From assembly GCA_035345875.1 (NCBI GenBank), contig DAORDH010000025.1, positions 12,896 through 76,895 on the forward strand: 64,000 nt of DNA. The letters are read 5' to 3'. Position numbers and translations under genes: made by a program. Shown piece after piece: positions 34,959-42,711 of the stretch. This DNA comes from UBA2033 sp035345875 (GTDB lineage Bacteria > Spirochaetota > Leptospiria > Leptospirales > Leptospiraceae). A model generated the notes under the pieces. The model saw nothing but the letters and a program-made list of their open reading frames with translations. It was not told where the DNA came from and searched no databases. Numbering within the stretch: the first letter of the stretch is position 1; the number at the start of each line of letters is the position of its first letter.

Positions 34959-35049
34959 TCGCTGCTCGGGGTCCACCCTTTCTCCTAATGGAGAAACTTT
35001 GCATCGGCTCCTCCCGCTGATGGCTCCGAAGCCTCACACCCCTCGCCCG
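34946..35049 (+). repeat. duplicated tRNA 3' end flanking a GC-rich spacer
   Basis: CCCCTCGCCCG, the 3' part of the tRNA (34946-34956), recurs exactly at 35039-35049. The 82 bp between are GC-rich and contain the hairpin TTTCTCC-TAAT-GGAGAAA and the string GATGGCTCCGAAGCC. The second copy is followed by ACTTTTTATT. This could be the scar of an excised element, a small GC-rich repeat unit inserted at a tRNA, or processing debris. No integrase is present. Confidence 0.5.
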
Positions 35050-35089
35050 ACTTTTTATTCTAGAATTATTTTTACACTCTTTATTTGAA

Positions 35090-35407
35090 TCACTCCATCG
35101 GAATTCTTGTTTTCCAAATTTCAGGATTGCGACTTGTATGAAACACACCGATAATTTCAACTTCCTTTTCTTCCAAAGAAACTTTATAGAAAAGAGCATA
35201 TTGAAATGTATTCATTAATGCTCGTCTAAATTCTTTATAAATCTGCGGATATATGTTTGGATGATTCGATAAAAACTCAATGGTTTCCTCGAAAGAGAGT
35301 AAAAATTCATCTCCCAATCCAGTTCGAATTTCTTCATAATACTTTATAATTTCTTTAATATCATTTTGAGCTGGAAGAGAAATGATTATCTCATATATGT
35401 TTTCCAT
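35090..35407 (-). CDS. RelE/ParE-family toxin
   Basis: A 105-residue protein with the fold order of ParE: YEIIISLPAQNDIKEIIKYYEEIRTGLGDEFLLSFEETIEFLSNHPNIYPQIYKEFRRALMNTFQYALFYKVS then EVEIIGVFHTSRNPEIWKTR. RRALMNTFQYALFY and IGVFHTSRNPEIW are the usual ends of the ParE core. It may poison DNA gyrase or the ribosome. It overlaps the antitoxin gene by 17 nt and follows it. Confidence 0.85.
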   Translation of the reverse strand: MENIYEIIISLPAQNDIKEIIKYYEEIRTGLGDEFLLSFEETIEFLSNHPNIYPQIYKEFRRALMNTFQYALFYKVSLEEKEVEIIGVFHTSRNPEIWKTRIPME

Positions 35408-35627
35408 TCAATTCCTTTTTAAACTCAATCCACGTTTTTGCTTTATTCTTATTTTTTAGATGCTCCTCCCAGCGGGCATCCAAAATCTGTTTTCCTTTCT
35501 CAGAAAGTTCAAAATTAGAATCAGTTGCTACATATCGAATATATAAAAAATCAATATACTCTTCTAAATGATCTTGTAAAAAGGGAGGAAGTTTTTTAAT
35601 TTTTTCAAGGGCTAATACTGGTTCCAT
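35391..35627 (-). CDS. antitoxin, DUF2281/addiction-module component type
   Basis: A 78-residue protein whose start, EPVLALEKIKKLPPFLQDHLEEYIDFLY, matches the short DUF2281-like antitoxins. The middle SEKGKQILDARWEEHLKNKNKAKTWIEFK recalls addiction-module (RHH-lacking) antitoxins paired with ParE-like toxins. Toxin overlap and order support pairing. A DNA-binding segment is not obvious. Upstream lie palindromes from 35757, but 130 bp away. Confidence 0.72.
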   Translation of the reverse strand: MEPVLALEKIKKLPPFLQDHLEEYIDFLYIRYVATDSNFELSEKGKQILDARWEEHLKNKNKAKTWIEFKKELNGKHI

Positions 35628-35756
35628 ATTTCTATTATCTGCGATTATAAACCCTCTGTCAAGACATTCAATTTATCATTATGATTCCTAAATCGGTTGT
35701 TATTGGAATCTATTATCGATACACTAAACATTCCTTAAAGATAGGACTAAACTTCC

Positions 35757-35786
35757 CCTAAAGATATCTCCGGAGATAAGTTTAGG
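35757..35786. repeat. 30-bp nested palindrome
   Basis: CCTAAA-GA-TATCTCCGGAGATA-AG-TTTAGG: a perfect 14-bp palindrome (35765-35778) inside CCTAAA/TTTAGG arms, with only two mismatched pairs between. AAGTTTAAGGGA repeats follow. It could bind a dimeric regulator or be part of an intergenic repeat; no gene start is close. Confidence 0.5.
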
Positions 35787-35950
35787 ATAAGTTTAAGGGA
35801 ACTTTACTCCTAAGTTTAAGGGATATTTGGTGGTAAGAGAATGCGAAGATTACCACCGATAGGGACGATACGCACCGATGGAGTTGTTTAGATAGATTTG
35901 GATATTTGATTCTATCGGTTGTTTCATTGGGGATATTTGGAAGATTGAAC

Positions 35951-36137
35951 CACGAAGTGCACGAAGAGACACGAAGAGGCACATGCGGAGGCGTTGGTCG
36001 CGAATACTTGGTGCGAAGGGTGGACTAGACACGGATGAGGTTTGATTTTTTTTTCTTCACCACGAAGGACACGAAGACTCACGAAGTGAATGAATAATAA
36101 ATCTTCTCTTTTCTTCGTGTTCTCTGGGCTCTTCGTG
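35951..36137. repeat. CACGAAG repeat cluster, direct and inverted
   Basis: CACGAAG occurs at 35951, 35960, 35970 and again at 36061, 36070, 36080, with a 9-10-nt period in each group, then inverted as CTTCGTG at 36113 and 36131. The 36061-36086 set and the inverted pair can fold into an arm more than 20 bp long with mismatches. Similar ACCACGAAGxxCACGAAG strings are known as dispersed repeats in various environmental bacterial genomes. Role unknown. Confidence 0.65.
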
Positions 36138-36785
36138 GTTAGATTTTTTTTTAAGCATTTACACAATCCCTATGCTGTTTGGGTAATATATCTTTCCTTT
36201 AACTCGGTTACGGTTTCAGGGATGCACTTCTTAAATTTTGAAATGGTCGGAATGCAATTATCTGAGTTTCGTATTGACTACGCATTATCTAGTGACTTGG
36301 TATACACCAAGCAATTTTTATGTTTTCCCTTACGGACTTTATTTGTTTAGGTTTGGTGGAACCGAACGCGCTTTCTAGAAAGTGATAAGCTTTATATCTG
36401 TTAGCGTTCAGTTTAGTGGTTCGTATAGTGTTGGTATAGTCCTTGGTATATTGGAATGGGGGCTTGAGTATTGGAGGGAGTATCATGGCTATTAATTCAA
36501 ATGTTGGTTGTATGTATGCTTGTTGTTTTTGAATTGATAACTAGAACTAAAGTATAAGTGGGATTATAACCTCTCTTGGTAGAAGAATCTCTTCTTTCGA
36601 AAAAAAGCTTCAGTAGTTCATTTTCTCGGACTAAAACATTTAGATTGAATTGAAATAAAGTCTCATAACGTTCCTCACCGATTCAATTCTTCTTTTAATG
36701 GAAATCTGAGTTTGCCGATATAAAAATTCTCACAAGATCGCTGATTGGATTGACTGGGAAAGGAATTGCATCTATTATAATACTT

Positions 36786-37370
36786 ATGCAAAAGGCTAAA
36801 ATCAATCGTTTCCAATGGATAGCTGTTTTCTTCTTAAGTTTCTTCTTTGGCTGTGAACACTTTCTCAATTTTGTTTTAAAGGACGAAGAGCTAGTGCAAG
36901 TTCCAGAGCTTGTGGGACGTTGGTCGGCATATGAGAAGGGAAAAGAAACGGCTGTTTTAAAGATAGAAGATTTTGGAAAAAATCATGAGTATCTCCTAAC
37001 AGTAGAAAAAGAAAACAAAGGAGCACTTCTTCGAATTACTCAAATAAAAAATATCTATGTAGGAGAATATCATGATTTTGATGAAAAGAATCAAGTAAAA
37101 CCCGTTGGTTATTTTTTCATTCTAAAAAAAGTAAATCATGATTTTCAAATTTTTATAGGCAGTGATATCACAAAAAAAATGGTAGATCAATATAAATTAG
37201 TAGCAAAAGAAAATCAAATACTCGGAAAGAAATACATCACTTACAGTTTATCGGGCACAGATCTACAAAATAGATATGCTCTCGAATTACTTTTATCTGA
37301 TCCAGATTTTTTCCATTTAAAAAATTCGTATAATATGATTCTAAAAAGAAATTCCATTCAAAGACTATAA
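36786..37370 (+). CDS. lipoprotein of unknown function
   Basis: ATG 36786 starts MQKAKINRFQWIAVFFLSFFFGC-EHFL, a lipoprotein signal with Cys23; upstream codons of the same frame lack a ribosome binding site. The mature part (~170 residues) includes LVGRWSAYEKGKETAVLKIEDFGKNHEYLLTVEK and GALLRITQIKNIYVGEYHDF. This GRW...LLT...G pattern resembles lipocalin-like beta-barrels that measure or bind small molecules, but the match is weak. Isolated gene. Confidence 0.6.
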   Translation: MQKAKINRFQWIAVFFLSFFFGCEHFLNFVLKDEELVQVPELVGRWSAYEKGKETAVLKIEDFGKNHEYLLTVEKENKGALLRITQIKNIYVGEYHDFDEKNQVKPVGYFFILKKVNHDFQIFIGSDITKKMVDQYKLVAKENQILGKKYITYSLSGTDLQNRYALELLLSDPDFFHLKNSYNMILKRNSIQRL

Positions 37371-37413
37371 ATCCAAACCAATCTTCCTTTGCATAATAAA
37401 CTAGTTTGATCTA

Positions 37414-37434
37414 TATCGATTTTCAAAATCGATA
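37414..37434. repeat. 21-bp palindrome between convergent genes
   Basis: TATCGATTTT-C-AAAATCGATA has perfect 10-bp arms around one base. It sits between the lipoprotein gene (plus) and the GMC gene remnant (minus), so it may be a bidirectional terminator; no T-run follows. ATATCGAT recurs at about 37453. Confidence 0.45.
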
Positions 37435-37573
37435 CAATTGAGAAGGAATCAATATCGATGCTTTACTTTCACTCACCAGACTGTAATAAAACTTTATATT
37501 TAGAGATAGAATCAAATTTTTAGATCTTCTCTTTATTGTTAAAATTCTATGCAGTCCAGTGAGTTTTCCTAAA

Positions 37574-39234
37574 TTATTTTTTCAAAGGGAATTGTTCAGC
37601 AATTCTTTCTGCATTGGCAGCGATTGTAAGAGAAGGATTTGGACCTAGAGAAGTTGGAATAATACTCCCATCTACTACAAAAAGACCTTTATGCCCAAAG
37701 ACTTCTCCTTTTGTATCCACAACTCCTGTCTCAGCACTCTCGCCCATAACGCATCCTCCAATTGGATGCACTGCAATGATCTTATGTAAATAGGTAAGTG
37801 GATTGTCTAAAAAATCACCTTCCATTTTTTCTGCGACGTTTTTCATGGCAGATCGAACACGATCATAATGCAATTGACTTTCTTTCATTTCCCATTTGAT
37901 AATTGGTTCTCCGTCCTCTCTCAATTTAATCTCTCCATTATTTCTGTCTCTCCCCATACCCAAGAGTAGAAAAGCAGATCGAACAAATTTTTCACTGTCT
38001 AGTAAATCGATTAGTTTATCACCTATATTCACTTGTCCTTTTTGAAGAGGAGATCCTATTAACTTAAAAAAGAATTCCTTTGCATATCGAATCCCTACTT
38101 TCACAGCTCGTAAAATAAAATGAACAGAAGGAATTTTTCCAGAAACATACCAGCCAAGTCCAATTGGAAACCCAGCATCTTGAATGACTGCATTATGAGT
38201 GTATCCATCAGGATACGGTTTAAACTTATACTGAATAGCAGCCGTTATGACAGGACCCTTTGTTGGAATAACGTTATGCGGAGTATTTAAAACTGATCCT
38301 TCCAAATCTCCGTTTCCACACCACTTCTTCCCAAGCATTGTGATAAGTTTTTTAGTTTACCTTCTTTCTGCATTCGAAGGAGCATTGCAGTAGAACCAAG
38401 AGAACCAGCAGACAATACAACTTGTTTTGCAATTATCTTTGTTTTCTTTTCTGAATTTTCTGGATCAGAATAAATGACTTCGTATCCAGTGTCATCCGCC
38501 AAAGGAGAAATAGATTCTACAAGAGCGTGAGTTTTAACCTCTGCTGCTACTTTTTGTTTCTTCGCTCTAAAAATATAATTTAGATCTAAAGTATTTTTTG
38601 CATGAATATTACAGCCAATATCACACTCCCCACATTTTGTGCAACTAGACTGAATTGCTCCATGGGAATTTTCTGTCTGATGTCCTGCAAACTCTCCTTT
38701 AAATCGAATCGCAAGGTCTGGGAAAATAACCTTTGGTTTTTCTAAAGCGTCAGACGGTGTATCTAAAGATTCACCTACTTTTTTAAAAAGATGTGTTTTT
38801 GGGGTTCGATTGTAATAAGGATGATCAATTGGATATGGAGAGGCTTCCATTGTATCGATTACTTTTTGATAAAATGGTTCTAATGTAGATCGATTGATTC
38901 CACCAGGCCAACCAGTAAAATTCTCTTCTGGCATTCTCATTAGAACATTTGCATAGATTAAACTACCACCCCCTAGACCGCTTGCAGTCACAGACATAAG
39001 ATCGCTCTCAGGATAGTCTCTTACTTCCATGAATCCATAACGTCCATCTTTTGGATCCCAAATTAATTTTTCCTTTATTTCATTGATTCGTCTTGGAAAT
39101 TCCCACATCCCATATTGCTTTCCTCTCTCTAGCAAACAGACTTTATATCCCTTTTCAGAAAGGCGACAACTCATAACAGATCCACCAAATCCAGATCCAA
39201 TTACTATAACATCATAATCAAAACTACTAGCCAT
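37574..39234 (-). pseudogene. GMC-family oxidoreductase broken by one frameshift
   Basis: The N-terminal part (39234-38287) is an FAD enzyme: YDVIVIGSGFGGSVMSCRLSEKGY, ASGLGGGSLIYANVLMRMPEE and LSAGSLGSTAMLLRM. It also has a CTKCGECDIGC cluster (Cx2Cx2Cx3C) before NIHAKNTLDLNY, as in cholesterol-oxidase-like GMC proteins. It runs out of frame after NLSQ. The next frame (38338-37574) continues with LGKKWCGNGDLEGSVLNTP and ends with HPIGGCVMGESAETGVVDT and GLFVVDGSIIPTSLGPNPS, the GMC C-terminal signature. Loss of one A around 38338-38342 (CAAATGCTT to CAATGCTT) would explain it, restoring about 554 residues. All other motifs are intact, so the lesion is recent or a sequencing error. Confidence 0.85.
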
Positions 39235-39492
39235 AACTCCCCCAAATAATTTACTTTCGATGCATCTTAATTAGAAAGTTCAAATTAAATAGTAATTTAT
39301 TTTCCTGTTTTTATGATATTTAGCAGAACCATTTCTGGAAGGGGAAAATCACTGTTATATGTAAATTCAGTTTCTATCCCAAGAATTCTTGTGTTTAGAA
39401 AAGACATACTCAAGAACGATTCAAATAATCTATCTAAATAGCTAAATGAAAAAACAATTTGACAAATGGATAAATAGTCTTAAATACTTTTT

Positions 39493-40194
39493 GTGGAGTT
39501 CTTTCTTGAAAACAAATATCCGAAGACATGGGAGAGTTTGACTCTACCACCACTTTATCTAAACCAAGTCAGTGAGTTTGGAAGTATTAATATCTTCAAT
39601 GATAAAAATGAATGTATTGCGAGTGGATGGTTTAAGTTTATCATTTCTCCAAAGATTATAGTTCTCGAAAATTTAGGAGAAGAAAGAAAAGCCTTTTTAG
39701 AAAATACAAGAATCCTAGATTTCATCTATCAAATCTCCTCTAAAAATAAATTCTCTGTTTCAAAAAGTATTTTTTTAAACAACGGGAAAACTCTTCAATT
39801 AGAGTTTTTAGAAGAAGAACATAAGAATTATACTTTACTCACACTAACAAAACCAAATCCAGATTTGTGTAAATTTACTATCCTAAATTCTTACTCGTTC
39901 CCTGGTTTCTGGACGATAGACACAGATGGTTTTTGGGGTAAATCCTTTTCTGTTTCTCTAGTCGTATCCTCTGCTGGATATGAAATAATCCTAGAAAATG
40001 ATCTGCATATGTGGAAACAGTGGGGCGAGATTCTTCCTTTTTATGAAGGTTCCACTGAATGGATAATTACTCTACTAACAAGTTTAAATTATAAATTTAT
40101 TCAGAAAGATCCTTGCCAATTCCAATTAGAATCTTTATCTCAATTTTTACAACTAGCTGATTTATTTACAGAAAGAGATAATACAAAAAAATAA
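39493..40194 (+). CDS. cytoplasmic protein of unknown function
   Basis: The first possible start in this frame is GTG 39493 (the frame is closed by TAA at 39481). No ribosome binding site is seen. In the next frame an ATG at 39446 gives KKQFDKWINSLKYFLWSSF before a stop at about 39540, which could be the true N-terminus if a single base were lost or gained near 39505. The product has strands such as SGWFKFIISPKIIVLENLG and a C-terminal helix. No signal, no membrane segment, no recognised family. Confidence 0.55.
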   Translation: MEFFLENKYPKTWESLTLPPLYLNQVSEFGSINIFNDKNECIASGWFKFIISPKIIVLENLGEERKAFLENTRILDFIYQISSKNKFSVSKSIFLNNGKTLQLEFLEEEHKNYTLLTLTKPNPDLCKFTILNSYSFPGFWTIDTDGFWGKSFSVSLVVSSAGYEIILENDLHMWKQWGEILPFYEGSTEWIITLLTSLNYKFIQKDPCQFQLESLSQFLQLADLFTERDNTKK

Positions 40195-40214
40195 TTTTCT
40201 TTGTATTATTTATT

Positions 40215-41093
40215 TTAACTCTCTCTGCTCCCATTATGTTCAAAAGAGAATAGATCTGACTCGATTGGATTTAGTATTTCATTCATAGGAATTAACTCTG
40301 ATGAGCTTAAAAAATCTTTTTCTGATTTTTTATTTTTAATTAAAAAATATTTTATAAGTATTGCTTTAAAGTAACTGATAAGATGATCTGGATGAGAGTT
40401 CATATCGGAGACACAATAATCAAAATCTTTTCTAAATTGTTCACTTTCTTTTAAAATTGGTTCTAATAAATGATAGTTTTTATTAACGGAGGAAAAAAAC
40501 GCAATTTGTCTTTCGTAATCATTTTCCTTTTTAAAAAAACAATATGCATGTTCTAAATCATGTAGCACAAATTCAAATGCATCTCTTTTCTCTTCAATTA
40601 AACTCCCATTAAAAGCATTTTCAAAATCAATTGTGATATATCGCTTACCGCATGATTGCAATTCTAACATCTCTTTGGAATCAGGAAGATAATTCACTAA
40701 AACAAAACGATCATTGTAAAAAGCATCAAACAATACGTCACGTATTGAATTAGGCAAATATCGAAATGAATAGAGCCTTAGAAACTCAGAGATATAATTT
40801 GTTTCAAGATCTAGAGATGGGATAAAAGTAAATTCAAGCGGAAACTCTTTATTGATTTGAATTCGACTTCTATTGATAGGATTTTTTTGAAAAGGGTAAT
40901 CCTTGACTCTAAAGTATTGATATAGTATAACAAATAGAGAAATAATCTCGATTGAGCTTAAAGATTTTTCAAAATAAGATTTTTCTAGAAATTTCAAATA
41001 GGGTTTTAAAATTACTGATTCTTCCTTTAAAAAATCGTTTGGTCTGAGTAATTTTTTAAATCTACCGATTAGTTGCTCATTTTGAATTGGCAT
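40215..41093 (-). CDS. unknown protein with HDxxH-x11-E motif
   Basis: A 292-residue, mostly helical, soluble protein. Residues 176-194 (VLHDLEHAYCFFKKENDYE) give H178-D179-x2-H182-x11-E194, exactly the spacing of the metal-binding-like motif of COQ4. The rest does not look like COQ4: the N-terminal half is richer in aromatic and basic residues (FRVKDYPFQKNPINRS). Convergent with the preceding gene, 20 bp away. A metal-dependent helical hydrolase or a COQ4-like fold is possible. Confidence 0.55.
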   Translation of the reverse strand: MPIQNEQLIGRFKKLLRPNDFLKEESVILKPYLKFLEKSYFEKSLSSIEIISLFVILYQYFRVKDYPFQKNPINRSRIQINKEFPLEFTFIPSLDLETNYISEFLRLYSFRYLPNSIRDVLFDAFYNDRFVLVNYLPDSKEMLELQSCGKRYITIDFENAFNGSLIEEKRDAFEFVLHDLEHAYCFFKKENDYERQIAFFSSVNKNYHLLEPILKESEQFRKDFDYCVSDMNSHPDHLISYFKAILIKYFLIKNKKSEKDFLSSSELIPMNEILNPIESDLFSFEHNGSRES

Positions 41094-41152
41094 GATGAAT
41101 AATTCTAATCTTTATTCTTTAAAAAAGATTGCAAATAAAAAAATACAGCAAT

Positions 41153-41701
41153 TCAATGAATGCGAATTGGAGCCCGATTGTCTTTTGTTAAACGAAGTTC
41201 TAGCAATTCTCTATGTTCATAATCCTTATCCATAAAATAAGCTTTCAAGATAATCTCTAATTTCTTTGGTAAGGATTCTCTTTTATAACGTTTTATAATC
41301 GATAGGCGAATAGGGTTTGTATCATTGCAGTCTTCTATGAAATCTTTTAAATGAGAACTTGGATTTTTATTTCCCAAATCCTTCCAGATTGATTTATACT
41401 CTAAGAAATATTCTAGTTTTTCTGGCTTTAAAATATCCTTATTTTCAAGTAAATCTGCATCCATATTTTTTATACGAGATAGATCATTACAAGTCAGATT
41501 GATTTGAGCATGTATGTTTGGGTTATGATAATATGGGTATGGATCATCTGTAACGATAGTTGCTTCCATTCTACAATCCTTACAATACTTACTAGGAATA
41601 TTGGTAATAGTATGAATAGATCCTTTAGAATTCAAATATTCATACAGATTGGAATTACAACTAGATATAAAGAATAAGATTAATACGATTTGAATCAGCA
41701 T
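41153..41701 (-). CDS. lipoprotein of unknown function
   Basis: ATG 41701 starts MLIQIVLILFFISSC-NSNLYEYLNS with Cys15 as lipid site and GGAG 9 nt upstream; the frame is open to 41815, but the extension has no signal and no ribosome binding site. The mature part (~168 residues) has Cys pairs (YCKDCRMEA, LTCND, EDCND) and a C-terminal stretch YEHRELLELRLTKDNRAPIRIH. No family recognised. Confidence 0.6.
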   Translation of the reverse strand: MLIQIVLILFFISSCNSNLYEYLNSKGSIHTITNIPSKYCKDCRMEATIVTDDPYPYYHNPNIHAQINLTCNDLSRIKNMDADLLENKDILKPEKLEYFLEYKSIWKDLGNKNPSSHLKDFIEDCNDTNPIRLSIIKRYKRESLPKKLEIILKAYFMDKDYEHRELLELRLTKDNRAPIRIH

Positions 41702-41839
41702 TTTATTTTCTCCAAGATAAGTATTGGATTCAACTGAACGAAGCATTTCTTTAAAAGAAAGGATGATCTTTTCTAAATGGGTGTTGTTATATTTTGAATA
41801 GAGATAAATCTTCAAATTAAATGTTTAGTTTCATTTGTA

Positions 41840-42283
41840 TTATTCAATCTTCTCATAATGACCTTCACAGTTACAATTCACTCCTCTGTAAAAAGCTTTA
41901 TTTTTCTCGATCTTGTAGATTTGTTCAATTGCTTGAAACTCCAATACTCTCTTTAAATCGTCCTCTGTTAGATTTGGATCTTTGTATTCTAACTTCACTA
42001 GTTTATACATACAATTTTCTAGAACTATAATTTTAGATTTCATTTTATATTCCGATTTCCCCTCCGGAAAAAAATAACTAAACGTTCCATCTCTCACCAC
42101 AATATTCTTTTCGCCTAACTCTCCTGGCTCAATAAACTTCCCTTTGTAAAAAGGTGTGCAATCTAAACCAGACTTAGTTCCTTGATTTTTTGAATCTTTT
42201 TTCCGATTCGAAATTTTAGCAGAAACTGGACTCATGAGAATTGTTAGAAAAAAACAAAACAAAATAAACATTTTTACTTTCAT
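41840..42283 (-). CDS. small exported protein
   Basis: ATG 42283 starts MKVKMFILFCFFLTILMSPVSAKIS (cleavage after VSA), with AAGGA 8 nt upstream; the open frame reaches 42319, but the extra residues are not signal-like. The mature ~120-residue domain carries LDCTPFYKGKFIEPGELGEKNIVVRDGTFSYFFPEG and ends RGVNCNCEGHYEKIE. It has four Cys outside the signal that may pair in the periplasm. It precedes the lipoprotein gene by 138 bp on the same strand. Function unknown. Confidence 0.6.
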   Translation of the reverse strand: MKVKMFILFCFFLTILMSPVSAKISNRKKDSKNQGTKSGLDCTPFYKGKFIEPGELGEKNIVVRDGTFSYFFPEGKSEYKMKSKIIVLENCMYKLVKLEYKDPNLTEDDLKRVLEFQAIEQIYKIEKNKAFYRGVNCNCEGHYEKIE

Positions 42284-42711
42284 TGAATCAATCCTTTGTT
42301 TAATGAAAAATGAAATCAACCTGTTTTCAAGTTCGATTTAATAATCCTATTGAATGTTTTATCTAATCAATTGAAAACCATTTTTAATAGGAAAAATTGA
42401 TAAAATATCAGAAAAGAGTTCCCATTCAATTCTTTGATTGGATTTTTTCCAAAAATCCTATCGACAATAAAACCAATCAAATCAATTCTCATAAGAAGGT
42501 ATGGGTGAAACTCTCCTTTCCTACTGATTCAGAGCGCTTACTAAAAATTAAACCTTGCTTTTATTCAAAAAAGAAAACAGTGCAAAGATAGGATGAGTTA
42601 AAAATTTATACTTATAATAATTCTTAATTTTGTATGTATAAAAATCACAAAAGTTTATACACCATAAAAACTTGCTTGAATTAATCTATTTAATATTCTT
42701 CTTATTTTTAT
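42284..42711. other. 428-bp divergent intergenic region, nothing certain
   Basis: It separates the small exported gene (minus) from the TonB receptor (plus). A 64-codon TTG-started frame (42397-42591) is unsupported. AT-rich; no clear Fur box or hairpin near the receptor start, and no Shine-Dalgarno within 15 nt of ATG 42712. Confidence 0.5.

Larger units (their letters stand above)
35628..36785. other. 1.16-kb non-coding region rich in repeats
   Basis: No gene is supported: all frames here are short, lack ribosome binding sites and cross repeats. It contains a 30-bp imperfect palindrome (35757-35786), the direct repeat AAGTTTAAGGGA (35789-35800 and 35812-35823), GGTGGTAA/TTACCACC arms (35829-35836 and 35850-35857), GATATTTG three times between 35822 and 35940, and CACGAAG units (35951-36137). 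The part 36140-36785 shows nothing distinctive apart from TATAAT at about 36774. Confidence 0.6.

Noticed and set aside
35951..36086. CRISPR array
   Set aside because: Units are 7 nt with 2-3-nt gaps, not 25-37-nt repeats with unique spacers, and no cas genes are present.
35782..36486. Several 60-86-codon frames on both strands
   Set aside because: They cross CACGAAG repeats and palindromes, have low-complexity or basic translations (VSLRALRG types), and no ribosome binding sites.
34888..36785. Integrated genomic island at the tRNA
   Set aside because: No integrase, transposase or phage gene, and the direct repeat copies are only 82 bp apart.
37414..37434. dif-like XerCD site
   Set aside because: The 21-bp palindrome lacks the conserved asymmetric XerC/XerD arms and 6-bp centre.
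42397..42591. 64-codon TTG-started frame before the TonB receptor
   Set aside because: No ribosome binding site and no recognisable domain; a chance frame in AT-rich DNA.
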